The translations under genes were made by a program, and so were the position numbers. From the NCBI RefSeq assembly GCF_010389155.1, contig NC_057761.1:3846501-3910500 (forward strand): a stretch of 64,000 nt of DNA. Reading direction: 5' to 3'. The notes below the pieces were generated by a model, which saw only the letters and a program-made list of their open reading frames with translations, was not told the DNA's origin and ran no database searches. Within the stretch, counting starts at the first letter, position 1; each line of letters begins with the position of its first letter. Positions 33,896 to 45,785 of this stretch are shown here, piece by piece. Source of the stretch: Erigeron canadensis. Taxonomy: Eukaryota; Streptophyta; Magnoliopsida; Asterales; Asteraceae.

Positions 33896-36591
33896 GAACT
33901 TTTAGATAAAGGCTTTATTCGACCAAGTAGTTCACCATGGGGAGCTCCAGTATTGTTTGTAAAGAAGAAGGATGGTAGCATGCGCATGTGTATCGATTAT
34001 AGAGAACTAAATAAAGTTACCATCAAGAATAGATATCCCTTACCTAGAATTGATGATTTATTCGATCAACTTCAAGGTGCCAGTTACTTCTCAAAAATTG
34101 ACTTGAGATCAGGCTATCATCAATTAAAGGTTCGAGAAGAAGACGTTCCCAAGACGGCGTTTCGTACCAGATATGGCCATTATGAGTTTATAGTTATGCC
34201 GTTTGGTTTAACCAACGCGCCAGCAGCTTTTATGGACTTAATGAATCGTGTATGTCGACCGATGCTTGATAAGTCTGTAATAGTGTTCATTGATGATATT
34301 TTGGTATATTCCAAATCAGAAGTAGAACATGAGTCTCATTTAAGGCAGGTTTTATGCATGCTCCGTAATGAAAAGCTTTATGCCAAATTTTCTAAGTGTG
34401 AGTTTTGGTTACGTGAAGTTCAATTTCTTGGACATGTAATCAATGATCAAGGCATTAAAGTTGATTCTGGAAAAGTTGACGCAATCATGAATTGGGACCA
34501 GCCTACAACTCCAACTGAAGTGAGATCTTTCCTTGGATTAGCGGGTTACTATAGACGCTTTATCCAAGATTTTTCTAAGATTGCCACTCCTCTTACCCAA
34601 CTTACTAGAAAGAATGTTAAATTTAATTGGGGAGAAAAGCAAGAGCGGGCATTCCAAACCTTAAAAGAGAAGTTAAGTCAAGCACCCATCTTAGTTTTAC
34701 CAGAAGGTAATGAAGATATGGTGGTGTATTGTGATGCATCATATTACGGATTGGGATGTGTGCTTATGCAGAGAGGACGAGTTATCGCTTATGCCTCAAG
34801 ACAACTTAAGCAAAATGAGAGAAATTACCCAACACATGATTTAGAACTAGCAGCTGTGGTTTTTGCTCTCAAGATTTGGAGGCACTACCTTTATGGTGCA
34901 AAAATCAAGATTTACACTGATCATAAGAGTCTCAAATACTTCTTCGATCAACGTGATCTCAACATGAGACAGAGGCGTTGGCTCGATTTAGTAAAAGATT
35001 ATGATTGTGAGATCCTTTACCACCCAGGAAAGGCTAACGTTGTTGCTGATGCATTAAGTAGAAAAACGAAACAAGATGTTCTAAAAATTAAATCCTTTAG
35101 AATGATAGTCACTCCTGATCTTTTTGATCATATCAGAACAGTGCAACAAGAGACATGGGAGCATGGTGACGTGAAATTAGAACATCTCAAAGGTCAAGTT
35201 CATAACTTAGTTGAAGATTCTAGAGGACTTAGAACACGTTTTGGAAGAATTTGGATTCCAAATTCCAAAGAACTCAAGAAGTTGTTATTAGATGAGGCAC
35301 ATAAATCAAGATACTCAATTCACCCTGGAGCCACTAAGATGTATCACGACCTTAAAACAGATTACTGGTGGGTATGAAAAGAGAGATAGTTAAATATGTA
35401 GAACAATGCCTTACATGTCTACAAGTGAAAACTAAACATCAGCAGCCTTACGGAAAATTGCAACCTTTGCCAGTTCCTGAATGGAAATGGGAATGCATAA
35501 CAATGGATTTGATCACCAAATTGCCTAAAACACCTCGACAACATGATGCAATTTGGGTAATCGTAGATCGTTTAACAAAAAGTGCTATCTTTTTACCAAT
35601 CAAAGAAGCTTCATCTTCAGAGGTTCTAGCAAATCTGTATTTACGTGAAGTGGTAGCACGTCATGGGGTCCCGGTATCTATTGTTTCAGATAGAGACAAC
35701 CGGTTTACTTCAAGATTTTGGAAGAAATTCCAGGAAGAGATGGGTACTCGTATTAATTTGAGTACAACATATCACCCTCAAACCGACAGACAAAGTGAAA
35801 GGACGATCCAGACGTTAGAAGATATGCTTAGAGCTTGTGCCATAGATTTTGGAGGTAGCTGGGATACGCATTTACCATTAGCAGAATTTTCATATAATAA
35901 TAGCTACCATGCCAGCATCAAAATGCCACCGTATGAGATGCTATATGGGAGAAAGTGTTGAACTCCTATCTGTTGGGGGGAAGTTGGACAAAGAGAGTTG
36001 GGCAGTACTGAAGTTGTCGAGAAAACAACTGAAAAGATCAATCAGATACGTGAAAGACTTAAAATGGCTCAAGATCGACAGAAGTCCTATGCTGATAAAA
36101 GAAGACGTCCAATAGAATTTAGAGAAGGAGATAAAGTGATGTTGAAAGTATTTCCATGGAAGGGAATTATTCGTTTTAGAAAACATGGAAAACTTGGTCC
36201 ACGATATATTGGTCCCTTCAAGATATTAGCAAGAGTCGGCAAGGTGGCCTATAGATTAGAACTACCTGATGAACTGAGTAGTATTCACAATACCTTCCAT
36301 GTGTCGCATCTAAGAAAATGCTTAGTTGATGAAGCTGCGTACGTGCCACTAGAAGAAGTTGTCGTTGACAATAAACTTAACTACGTGGAAGAACCGGTTA
36401 AGATCCTTGATCTTAAAGTGAAGAAACTTAGGAACAAAGAAGTTAGATTGCTTAAAGTGCAATGGAAACATAGAAAGGGATCTGAATTCACATGGGAGCC
36501 TGAAGATGAAATGATTAAATATTACCCGGGAGTATATCAAGAATGGTTTGTGAGGACACAAATGAGTGTCAAAAAGTGTAACACCCCATAA
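33896..36591 (+). pseudogene. Gypsy pol: RT, RNase H, integrase, chromodomain
   Basis: It continues in the gag frame. RT has VFIDDI, RNase H starts at [10 protein letters not shown], and the integrase zinc domain starts at [11 protein letters not shown]. Near 35366 four bases are missing relative to the minus-strand element, shifting the frame within YWWPGMK. Downstream, the DDE core continues with [16 protein letters not shown] and RQSERTI. A TGA at 35959-35961 replaces an Arg codon after YGRKC. The last part (to 36591) has the integrase C-terminus and chromodomain-like VQWKHRKGSEFTWEPEDEM. The stop codon lies inside the 3' LTR. With two nonsense codons and one frameshift, the lesions are few and fit a recent insertion. 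Confidence 0.9.
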
Positions 36592-39416
36592 ATTAAGGTA
36601 ATTCAAATAGGTATTTTTAATCTACATGAACTAAAATATAAACATTATGATATATAAGTTATATCTAGTATATCTATTATATGCCTAAAGTACCAGTCAA
36701 CTAGTTAGTGCCTTTATTATACACAATAAGTTATTTTAGGGACTAATGTATCATATATGTAAAGTTCATACTTATTATTATTAGATAAAGTTAATCAAAT
36801 AGATATATATGTAGAAGTTTAAAAGAAAAAAGTGAAAGAAAAACAAAAGGGAAGTTAACAGAAGTATCTGGGAGCTCCTTCTACAAACACGACATATACT
36901 TAGTGTGTGAAAACATGGTGTCGTGAGTATGTGTCCCTCTCGTGAAGATATCTAGCTCAAGATTAAAGAGAAACTTGATTTTAGCTAACTAGAAAGTAAA
37001 GTAGAGTGCTTTTGATCTTTAATCAGGAGTAAATCAAGGTATGAATTTTTCTACTAGATATAATCAACCTGATTTTTGTAGAAGATCTGAGTCTCAACTT
37101 ACTAGTTGAGATATTATAGATAAGATGGTGTGGTAATCTTATACCACCATGTTTTAGTCAAAAAGAGAAAGATATGTTTTTATAAGATTTGATTATACAA
37201 GTTTTGCTTCATATAATTTACTCGTGATTTGCAACAAGTTGATTGGAATTGATGTAGCAGATACATGGATGTTTACTTAAACAAAAGAAGTAATTTTTAT
37301 AGTGAATAAAATCATGTAGACAAGGTGTTTGATGTAAAGCCTCAAAGAAAACTCGATTTTCAGAAAAAGGTCATATTAGCTATGGGATATTTTGTAGTTA
37401 GAAGCTGATGGAAAACAACCCAAAAAGAATAGATAGTTGTATTTTAACCTTTAAGTGATACGTGTATTATGCTTTGTGTATAGGTGATACAAGAGATCAA
37501 CCAAGTTTTACTTAAAAGCTAACGGTGATTATAAGGTGAGTAACGGATATAATAGAATGATAGGTAATATCCGGAATGCGTCTAGATATGTATGAGGGTA
37601 TGTACTTATCACATTACCATAAGGTTATTTTATACGGGATTGATCTAGATATCTCTCGTATGAGTATGCCATTTATTTCATGAATGTTGAATGCATAGAA
37701 TTACCAGAAAAGGAATTCCTTACATACTAGAATGTGACTCTGAATTTGTTTCAGATCACAACAGAAAGAATTTAGATTATGCATTCTTTATATGTTAGAA
37801 CCCGTTTACTCACTAAATATTTATACTTACCGTTATATATGTTTTTTTTTAGGTGAGACAAGTGGAGCCCGAAAAGATCCAGGGAAGGGTATAGCTTAGC
37901 ACTAGCGGTGTTGCTTGTTGGATGGGCAACGAGTATCTCTTATGTCTTCCTTTGATACTAGTTACGCTCTTTTTGTGCAACTTATAAAGTTGCAAATTAA
38001 ACCAGTTTGTAAACCAGCTTTTGAAACATATTATGGTAACTATATAGGGTCATATTGTAAGTAAGTAAATATGTAGTTCTATCCATATCAGTTTGTAAAA
38101 GGGTTTTTGCAAGCAGGTCCTAGTAAAGTATGAATAGTCGTTTTGAAACAAGTAAGAAAGTAGTGTTTGCATCGGCTTGCAGCCTGGTCTTGGTCAAGCT
38201 TAAACTTCATGTATCTTGAACCTGGATCGTCATTTTGTATGTAAATATGATGTTGAAAGTAGTACTGAATGTTTTGTTTTAGGCTGAGATACGCCAAGGG
38301 TTGAGTCGACTAGTGAGCAGATTCACTACTTGTATGGTTGGTCTTCTTGGTCACTCCAAAACCAAAAGAAAAACTACCTGATCGTTTGTCCAGTTCATAC
38401 CCTTAGCGTTTGATTATAAAATACGAGCTGCATACGTTAGTTGTATAGCTTCCCCTTGGTAGTCAATGTCCAGAACCACCACCTGATGCTTTTTGTCCAG
38501 TTATATCTCGGCTTTTGGTCATAAAATGAAAAGTAAATATATAGGTAGCTTGGATACGTTTCTCTGGTTCAAGTTAATATTAAACCACCGGATGGTTTTA
38601 TATAATAATGGTTACATATTAAAGTGTGTCGGGTGGTAGTTGTTCTTAGTGATTGGATCAGGAAAAATCTTTCTAGTGAGTTTACATCATAATACAACTA
38701 TACTCCTGGTCAAAACCCGCGAGTCTTTACTAGTCCGGTATTTTAAAGATCTTATTCTCTAGCAGTGTTATTACATGAGTGAGCTCAATATTTCTGGTCT
38801 TTTTTGGTGCTCTGTACAAAGAGACTCTACTAATGGTTTTGTCCAAATTATATCGTAGTTCCTGATCATTTAACAAGAGTCGAATTTTATTAGTTAGCCT
38901 CCTACAGTTTCAATTCGGGGTTTATGTTGAAACTATTTGATGGTCTATGTCAAAACCTTCTGATGCTTTCTGTCCAGATTATATCTAGCTTTTAGTTACA
39001 AAATGAATCAATACTTATTAGCAAACTTTAGATGATCTTTATTGTTGGCTCATGTCAAACCACCTGATGGTTTGTAGACTAATTACTCTGTTACCAAAGA
39101 TCAGGTGGTAGTCGTCTTTCAATAGTTGATGTAAAATCTGTTCATCGGGTTTACATGGTAACTACACTCTGCCCCTGGTCATAACTCTTGAGTCATTAGT
39201 TTCAGTCTTGTGTTTAGAACTTCATCTTATATTATGTAAAGGTCTCATGTCTGGAGCTTTGGTCATTTGAATGTACACGTGTAAGTAACAAGTCATGCAC
39301 CAAGTTCTATTTTTGAGATTATACACTAGTCGATAATAGTTACAGTTTATAAAAGAAAAATAACAGAATATAAATGTTTTTGTTAAATAAAAAATTTTTT
39401 TTTCTCGTGCGTTTCA
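36577..39416 (+). repeat. 3' LTR of plus-strand Gypsy
   Basis: 2840 bases, nearly identical to 28651-31498. Differences seen include single-base substitutions near 36625, 36658 and 36770, and small indels near 39270 and 39390. Confidence 0.93.
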
Positions 39417-39864
39417 AAAAGAAAAGCAAATTTAGGTAATAATAAATAAATAAAGTTACAATAATAAAAAAACATCAAACGAAAAAAATACAAGTCAAAA
39501 ATGACAAAAACGGAAGAAAAAGACATCATCTCAGAGTTATAGTACTTTTTGATGGTGTACCTCTTCAGACCACTGTACGAAGGGCCTTCTTTACGAAACA
39601 TCTGCACGAAGGCTTATGCCCAGAGGTATTAATATTAAATAAATGGTTAGGGATAAATCCAAATTCTTTCCTAAATTAAAGTAAATCATATCCTAATTAT
39701 AATGGGATAAGGATAACAAGTAAATCAAATAAATATATATCCTAGATATGCCAAAACCATAGCTAGGGTTAATCATTTTCTATATAAATGAGAGGTAACT
39801 CTCATTAATTCATCATGATCACAAATCTGTCTATTCACATACATAAACCCTAATTAATCCCAAC
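39417..39864. other. Spacer with promoter-like sequence
   Basis: AT-rich sequence. A TATA-like CTATATAAATGAG lies at about 39779 with a leader-like stretch after it (ACATAAACCCTAATTAATCC). The leader is interrupted by a hAT MITE and continues at 40319. This may be the start of a decayed gene or an LTR fragment; no protein could be assigned. Confidence 0.4.
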
Positions 39865-40310
39865 CATGGTTGTAAAACTCGTCCGATACAGCCGAGTCTT
39901 GAGAATCGGCTCGTGTATCAGCCTTCTGGCAATACGAGTTTGTAAGACTCGGTCTGAAAATCGGCCAAGGTGTAAGACTCGAGTCAACTTGGTCAAAACT
40001 CGGCTGTATCGGTCAAGACTCGACTGGATCAGATCGGTCTACCAAAGTCAAACCTTTTTTTTTAAAAAGCTTTTATTAGCTATCTTATTGTTTCTAGACA
40101 ATTATGTTTAAGTTGAAAAATCATGTTATGTTTAAGTTTGAAGTTTTATATATATTTATAATTTTTTGTTATCTATAATTTCAAAAACTCTTTATACATA
40201 AAAAAAACTCACTATTCACCAATCCAATTTTTAAAATATCCTGTCCCCCCCCCCCCCAACCCCCCACTCTCTCGCTGATCCGATCCTGATTCCCGAGTTC
40301 TGTAACCTTG
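39865..40310. mobile_element. hAT-type MITE
   Basis: Perfect 8-bp target duplication ATCCCAAC (39857-39864 and 40311-40318). Ends CATGGTTGTAAAACTCG and, inverted, CAAGGTTACAGAACTCG form the terminal repeats. The interior repeats ACTCGG/GACTCG words many times (39880-40050) and has a run of 12 C at about 40246. No transposase. Confidence 0.75.
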
Positions 40311-40318
40311 ATCCCAAC

Positions 40319-41123
40319 CACATATCTTGGCGTAAAAAGGCATTGTCCAACCTTCGTGGAATCGCCAATAAACCCTTAAACCTCACCCAGCTCTCCACAG
40401 ACGAAACCCTTTAGCCGGAGTCTACCTCATACATGTGGTTTGGTGCACAATCACTTTTCTTTGTCCCCCAAAAAATTTCACGTCAAAATAAGCATATACA
40501 GATGAAGATGATTTGAGATACTGATTCTTTCAAGTGTGACGGTCGGCGTTGTCCGCACCAAATGCTTGGCTACATATCCACTGAGAATGTATTCCATTGA
40601 ACTGTTTTACCTTTTTTTTCCTAGATGATCTCATTTTTTGGTAAGCAGAGTTCTATACAATTAAGATGCGCCCACTAGTTGGGTAAATGTTTAAAACTTC
40701 AGACCTAAAAATATCTAAGATAAGTAGATATTTCGAAATAGTCAAGCTTGCGTTAATGAGAATACTTTATCACTGGACAGATGATATTTTTTATAGATGT
40801 GTTTATGGTGGTAGTGTGGAAAATAAAATTGTATTGTGGAATAAAAATATAGAGAAAGTATTTGAAAATTGTAGTCGTTAAATGGTAAAAATGTTAATGT
40901 ATTTATAGAGTTTTTATGAACGAAAACATAAAACCGTTACAAAATAGTATATATTATTTTAATAAATGTGACTATCAGGAAAAAGAAATCAACAATTGAA
41001 CAGACCGAGCTTTCATACCATGCCCACAATAAACTGGGTGTCGGTTTCACCCCAAACTTCCAAATTTCAGCGCAAATGGTTGGCTTGCCCAACATGTACA
41101 CGCCTCGTTGGTGGCTGTTTAAG
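40319..41123. other. Spacer with unassigned gene-like fragments
   Basis: Just after the hAT MITE the plus strand can be read as KALSNLRGIANKPLNLTQLS before a stop at about 40412. Near 41000-41115 another readable stretch is GVGFTPNFQISAQMVGLPN. Both look like relics of coding sequence, but neither was recognised and both are flanked by stops. Confidence 0.3.
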
Positions 41124-41311
41124 CAGTGGCGGATCTAGTAATTTTAAAAGATATGGTCAACATTTTCTTTTACGAGATTATAGGTATCCAGACTAGGTTT
41201 TCTTTTGTTTTTTTAGCTCGCGTAAGTTACATTTTGGTTAAAATCCAATGTTAAAATATATATTTTTTTTCAATTGGGAAGGTGGGCCTATTCCCTTTAT
41301 GGATCCGCCTG
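41124..41311. mobile_element. Short hAT-type MITE
   Basis: Ends CAGTGGCGGATC and, inverted, CAGGCGGATCC. Flanks TGTTTAAG (41116-41123) and TGTCTAAG (41312-41319) are an 8-bp target duplication with one mismatch. Confidence 0.65.
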
Positions 41312-41780
41312 TGTCTAAGGCATGGGTCAGTGCAAGTGAATTCTCAATTTGTTGAGGCTGACAACAAGTTGGTTACCAATTTTGTAAGAACCTCTAGAAG
41401 AAGTACTAGTGATGTTGATCAATTGTGTGTTCTAGACCATGAGTCCATGAAATTCCACTAAATACTTCACTTGTGGAGCCAAGCTCAAGATTATTGATAA
41501 GAGATGATATCTCAATGATATGTACTCTAGCTAGCCGTTGGATTTTAACGCGTATGCCCGTATGCCTTTATCCATTTGATGAGGTTATTGCAAATAAGCA
41601 AATACAAATAACATACAAGACATTCAGCTGTTTGAGTACTTAATTTTTTTTTTCTTTCTATGTAGCAAATTTCAATTCAACAATTGCTAATTAAATATCC
41701 ATACTCATACATGTTTGAACTTGAGACTTCTTAAAGAGACAAAATCTAGCTCCCTTCTTCTCTTAAAAGTCCCATAAGAC
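41312..41780. other. Gene-free spacer downstream of UGT copy 3
   Basis: No coding or element signal recognised; contains the 3' flank of UGT copy 3. Confidence 0.5.
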
Positions 41781-43214
41781 TTAGAACTGATTAGTTGAGT
41801 GATTATCATTCATCAAATGGTCAATAAGAAGTCCAATAGAAGCATTAGAAGATCCACCTTCTAAGACCGCAAGTCTACTCTTGTTTTTCATATCTTTCAC
41901 CTTGTTTCTTATCTCATCATCACTCATTAACTTCCTAATCCCACTCTCAATCTCCTCCGCGGTCACCATCATCTCGCTGCCACCGGGTTTCATACTCATC
42001 CGGTAGTCGATCCTTATCTCCACCGCCATTCCTTTCTCCACCACAAGTTGAAAAGCATTGAGCTGTTGTTCGGCATATAGTGGCCAAGCAGCTATCGGAA
42101 CCCCACACCATATACTTTCCAGTGTTGAGTTCCATCCACAATGTGACACGAAACCTCCTACTGACGGGTGGGATAATACCACCATTTGTGGGGCCCACCC
42201 TATCACCTTCCCTACACTTGATGTCCGTTCAAGAAACCCCTTTGGCAACACCTCATTCGGATTTTCGTATTCTTCTGGTAACTCCATCTTCTCTTTCGAT
42301 GGTGGACGTCGTAATGCCCATAGAAATCGTTGTCCACTTCGTTCAAGGGCAACCGCAATCTCCTTAACTTGTTTCTCATTAAAACTTCCCATGCTTCCGA
42401 AACAAAGGAACACAACCGAACTCTCGGGTTGGTTGTCTAGCCACGTCATTATTTCTTCGGTCTTACCATTCGTGTTCGTTTTTTTAAGGTTCAGTATTGG
42501 CCCAACTGGAAATACTGGTGGAAGATTGACGTTGCTACTCACAAGATACTCAATCCCATGGCTTTCGAGCTCTTGAAACGTGTTTATTATTATACCCTTC
42601 GACGCACGAAAGCTCTTTGCAAGGTCAAGAAACATTTTGGCCCCATCTTTTTCCATCATTATTTCTGGTAAGAGCTTTGGTGGCACTGGATTGAAATAAC
42701 TCGGAATTGACAAATCTGATTCTGAGTTTTTCAATTCAGTGATATCATAGGCATCCTGGTCACGCTTGGCCTCAAAGTAAAACATGAGGCCAAGCGTGCT
42801 TGCACCAGAAGTAAAGTAGATATAACTTGGAACCCCAAACTCATTCCCTACATCAGTCATGCTCACACAAAACATGTCGAGAACGATGCCAACTAGTCGA
42901 ACCGTCCCAGAATCAATGATGCCACGAGCGATGTCACGAACATGAACCTTGTTGTGTTCAATGAAGTCGGCAAGGAAGGTCTTGGGGTTGATGAGAGCCT
43001 TAGTAGACTCGTCACAAGGGATGTCAACGATGCGTAGACGGGAAGTGGATTTTTGGGTTTCGGTTTTGTTGTTTGGTCCAAGATCGAGTTGCATGATGAT
43101 GATGGTGATAGAAAGGCGTTGATCACGGTCTAGAAGAAGGTTTGCGAGCTCTAGCGTTGGCGGAAGGTGGCCGGCACCGGGAGAAGGGATGAAAATCAGT
43201 TCGGAGGTGCTCAT
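41781..43214 (-). CDS. UDP-glycosyltransferase, UGT71E1-like (copy 3)
   Basis: This is an intact, intronless 477-residue family-1 glycosyltransferase. His16 (PGAGHLPP) is the catalytic base and Asp113 (VLDMFC) its likely partner. The PSPG box spans 340-383 with Trp at position 22 and a final Gln, consistent with UDP-glucose as donor. Of the three genes this is the closest to Stevia UGT71E1 as I remember it. It shares the N-terminus MSTSELIFIPSPGAGHLPP and the short C-terminal insertion (about residues 411-423, MSMKPGGSEMMVT) that the other two copies lack. The acceptor cannot be inferred with confidence. It is separated from copy 2 by about 26 kb that is mostly retrotransposon. Confidence 0.94.
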   Translation of the reverse strand: MSTSELIFIPSPGAGHLPPTLELANLLLDRDQRLSITIIIMQLDLGPNNKTETQKSTSRLRIVDIPCDESTKALINPKTFLADFIEHNKVHVRDIARGIIDSGTVRLVGIVLDMFCVSMTDVGNEFGVPSYIYFTSGASTLGLMFYFEAKRDQDAYDITELKNSESDLSIPSYFNPVPPKLLPEIMMEKDGAKMFLDLAKSFRASKGIIINTFQELESHGIEYLVSSNVNLPPVFPVGPILNLKKTNTNGKTEEIMTWLDNQPESSVVFLCFGSMGSFNEKQVKEIAVALERSGQRFLWALRRPPSKEKMELPEEYENPNEVLPKGFLERTSSVGKVIGWAPQMVVLSHPSVGGFVSHCGWNSTLESIWCGVPIAAWPLYAEQQLNAFQLVVEKGMAVEIRIDYRMSMKPGGSEMMVTAEEIESGIRKLMSDDEIRNKVKDMKNKSRLAVLEGGSSNASIGLLIDHLMNDNHSTNQF

Positions 43215-43295
43215 GTTTAGTTAATTTTCGAACGTACGTTTTTTAAAAGAAAAGTGAGTGTGGATTATTGATGGTGTATTTCACTATTTAGTGTG

Positions 43296-43305
43296 TTTTA
43301 TATGT
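43296..43305 (-). promoter_or_regulatory. Likely TATA box of UGT copy 3
   Basis: The minus strand reads ACATATAAAA about 82 bases upstream of the start codon, a normal spacing for a plant gene with a leader of about 50 bases. Confidence 0.45.
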
Positions 43306-43655
43306 AAGTTAAGGATAACGTGCACATGGCCAAAAATAAGAAATCGTGCACATATATGGACAAGAATAAAGAAATCGGGCCAAAATAATTACGTCATGGC
43401 TTTACTCACTCGTTTTGACTTAATTAATTAGACTTCTTGTATTAATTATGCGTAGAAGAGAAAGCAAATTTGAGTTATAACCGATTAAATATAACCGAAC
43501 ATATATGGAATATGTATGGAATACATACATACGTCGATATTCGTATAACTCTGACAAATATGGCTGGAAATCATGGATGCGCATACATCGACAATTTTAT
43601 GATCTACAAATGGAACCTGAAATCGAAATGAACTACTAAGTAGTATATATTTCTA

Positions 43656-43821
43656 GGTTAGAATCCTCTAAAGTTATTCCGATAAAGTTGAATGATTGGA
43701 TTAAATCTAATGGTCAAGATTAAAACATTAATTTTTTATCTTGAACATTGGATTTAATCCAATGGTTGAAGTTACTCCAACTTTACCTATAAAGTTGGAG
43801 TAACTTTAGATAATCTCAATC
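43656..43821. mobile_element. MITE of the Mutator-like family (copy 3), upstream of UGT copy 3
   Basis: 166 bases with flanks TATATTTCTA repeated exactly (43646-43655 and 43822-43831), a 9-10 bp target duplication as for Mutator-like elements. Ends share TCTAAAGTTA in inverted orientation, and the centre has TCCAATGG/CCATTAGA-type pairing, so it folds back along most of its length. It sits about 440 bases upstream of the UGT copy 3 start codon. Confidence 0.75.
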
Positions 43822-43831
43822 TATATTTCTA

Positions 43832-45318
43832 AGTTTAAGTTAAATTTAATAAGTTAATTGGAGAAAAACTTTGTAGCTAGATAGAAAAGTTCAATAACAT
43901 AGAAAAGTTTAACTTTAGAGATTTTTTTTGAAACGAACAATATCGAATAATTGGATCATGGTAAATCTAAGTTTTCGAACAATTTTCTTTCATTAATATT
44001 GAGATATATGTTTGATCATCATGTGTAAAAAATTTATGGTTTCGCTTAAAATCGGTAGTTAATTTTTCCCTTTGGATACTACTTTTAATTGGCACACAGT
44101 TTATAAAGAAATTACACACGGAATGTGCCTCAACTATACTAATTAAACGTACGAATCTAATATTAAAAAATCTTTCTAATAGGGTAACATTATGCGCAAT
44201 ATTTGTTGTATTAACATTCCCATTGATTGAGGAATTATAGAGGTCTTTGAACGCTTTAAATGGATCTGAATTTTAGTGAACATAAGAATATAGTGAATAT
44301 GTCAGTGCCTCAGTGGTACTAATAACCAGATAACGTTATGGTGTTTTTTTACTTTGTAGCATGATATACTCGTATATTTTCCATAAAATATGATAGACCA
44401 ACGTTCGTGGTGTTATAGTACTTTTTTTCGAAATAATACACATGGATGCTATAGGTGCATGAGTTTTCCACGCTATTTCCACTTCCATGCTATAGTGCAT
44501 CAGTGCGAGTTAATTTGTAGTATGATATACTCGTATATTCTCCATTACTCGTATAATTTATGTCCTTTTCCCAAAAGGTATTATTTTGGCCTCTCCATAT
44601 AGTTTTGTCGTGGGGAGGAAGAGATCGACATATCTTCTAAAGACACCATAGGCACATTTGTGTTTTGGGTCTTTCTTCATTAGTATGAAAAAAAAAGGTT
44701 GGGTGGTGACATTGGGTTTTCAACTAATAGAAAAAAATATTTTTTAATTAATAATAAAATATTTAAAAAAATTTGGAGGAAGAGGTATATATCATTGGTA
44801 AGATATCTCCCATTGAGTGTTTTTACATATTCTTTCATATCCTTGTTTGGCAGGCTTATGTGCTAGACGAAGTGGCCGATCGGTAGAGACCTGATTTTTA
44901 AGGGGTTTGATTTTTTTATTTCTAATGTTATATATATTTAAAGTTATGTATTCGTATATGTAATTACCAAAGTCCATTATAAATTTTAACAATAATCTAC
45001 AGTAAAAATCTAAAATTAAAGCATATAATTTAAGAGAAATGATATTCGTACCACACATTTTACTAAATCTACTACACAGGACAATCAACTAAATACAATG
45101 TACAAGTTTTCAAAGCAAGTGTGTGGTAGATTTATTAAAACTTGTGATACGATTATCACTTCCCATAAATTAACCCGCATATAAAAGCTACTTACATAAT
45201 TTTGTGTATAGAAAAAAGGTTATCCGGTACATTATCTCAGAACTTGGCAGTCAAGCCACCGTGACATTGTCACTTCATTGTCTACTTTCCTTTTTTTTTT
45301 GACAACGTAAGTAGTCAT
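43832..45318. other. Gene-free spacer with a small MITE
   Basis: No gene recognised. At 45034-45163 a MITE-like hairpin has left end GAGAAATGATATTCGTACCA and an inverted right end GGAAGTGATAATCGTATCA, with about 45 bases of pairing that include AAATCTACTACACA. Its target duplication is unclear. The rest is AT-rich. Confidence 0.55.
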
Positions 45319-45671
45319 TGTTGAGTTGTCTCACTAATTACCCGAACCCGAGCAAATGGGTCAGGGTGTTGTGTATATCTCGAGCCCATGAGATATAATA
45401 AACTTAACTAGAGAATAAACAAAAGAGTTATTTTTGTTAATGTTTCCTAGTTAGATAAGTATGAAAAGTTATTTAATTAGGAAATTAGTATCCTATTCTA
45501 ATTTATGTTTACTTGTTGATCAAGTCGTGATCACTCTATATAATCAACCCATCAGGGATCGTTGTGATTATGAGGGTTATTCAGTTTCGAGTTTATTTTC
45601 TGAATAATATTGGAGAGCTTATTCCAATAATTGTGTGTTTGTTTTTCGTTCTAAATTAGTTCGGGACTTGA
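45319..45671 (+). repeat. 5' LTR of Copia
   Basis: 353 bases with a TATA-like CTCTATATAATC at about 45535. It matches the 3' LTR closely, with substitutions such as TGTTGAG against TGTTGGG at the very start. Confidence 0.92.
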
Positions 45672-45785
45672 ATTGGTATCAGAGCAGTTGAAGCTCCATT
45701 AAAATCAATTTATTCTTATTCAGAATTGTTGAATTAAGAACTATTCACACCATTCACGTACAGCCGAAAAGACAAGCAAGGATCA

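Larger units (their letters stand above)
28651..39416 (+). mobile_element. Ty3/Gypsy retrotransposon, Tekay/Del type (plus strand, young)
   Basis: A complete 10.8 kb element with LTRs at 28651-31498 and 36577-39416, flanked by the 5-bp duplication AAAAG (28646-28650 and 39417-39421). The LTRs differ by only about one or two bases per hundred in the stretches compared by eye, so insertion was recent. LTRs begin TGTAACACCCC, as in the minus-strand element, but are otherwise different. Gag, protease, RT, RNase H, integrase and chromodomain are in order in nearly one frame, with two nonsense codons and one small deletion. Confidence 0.95.

Noticed and set aside
39866..40111. 81-residue Arg/Ser-rich frame
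   Set aside because: It lies inside the hAT MITE and reflects repeated ACTCGG words.
40240..40266. Poly-C tract as a possible regulatory site
   Set aside because: It is a simple homopolymer inside a MITE; more likely slippage or a sequencing-prone site.
42058..42576. 172-residue plus-strand frame opposite UGT copy 3 (similar shadows at 6278-6586 and 14364-14555)
   Set aside because: These are antisense shadows of the conserved PSPG region; they recur only because the three genes are paralogous.
44860..44905. Possible tRNA gene or SINE A box (GTGGCCGATCGGTAGAG)
   Set aside because: No matching B box or cloverleaf could be drawn around it.
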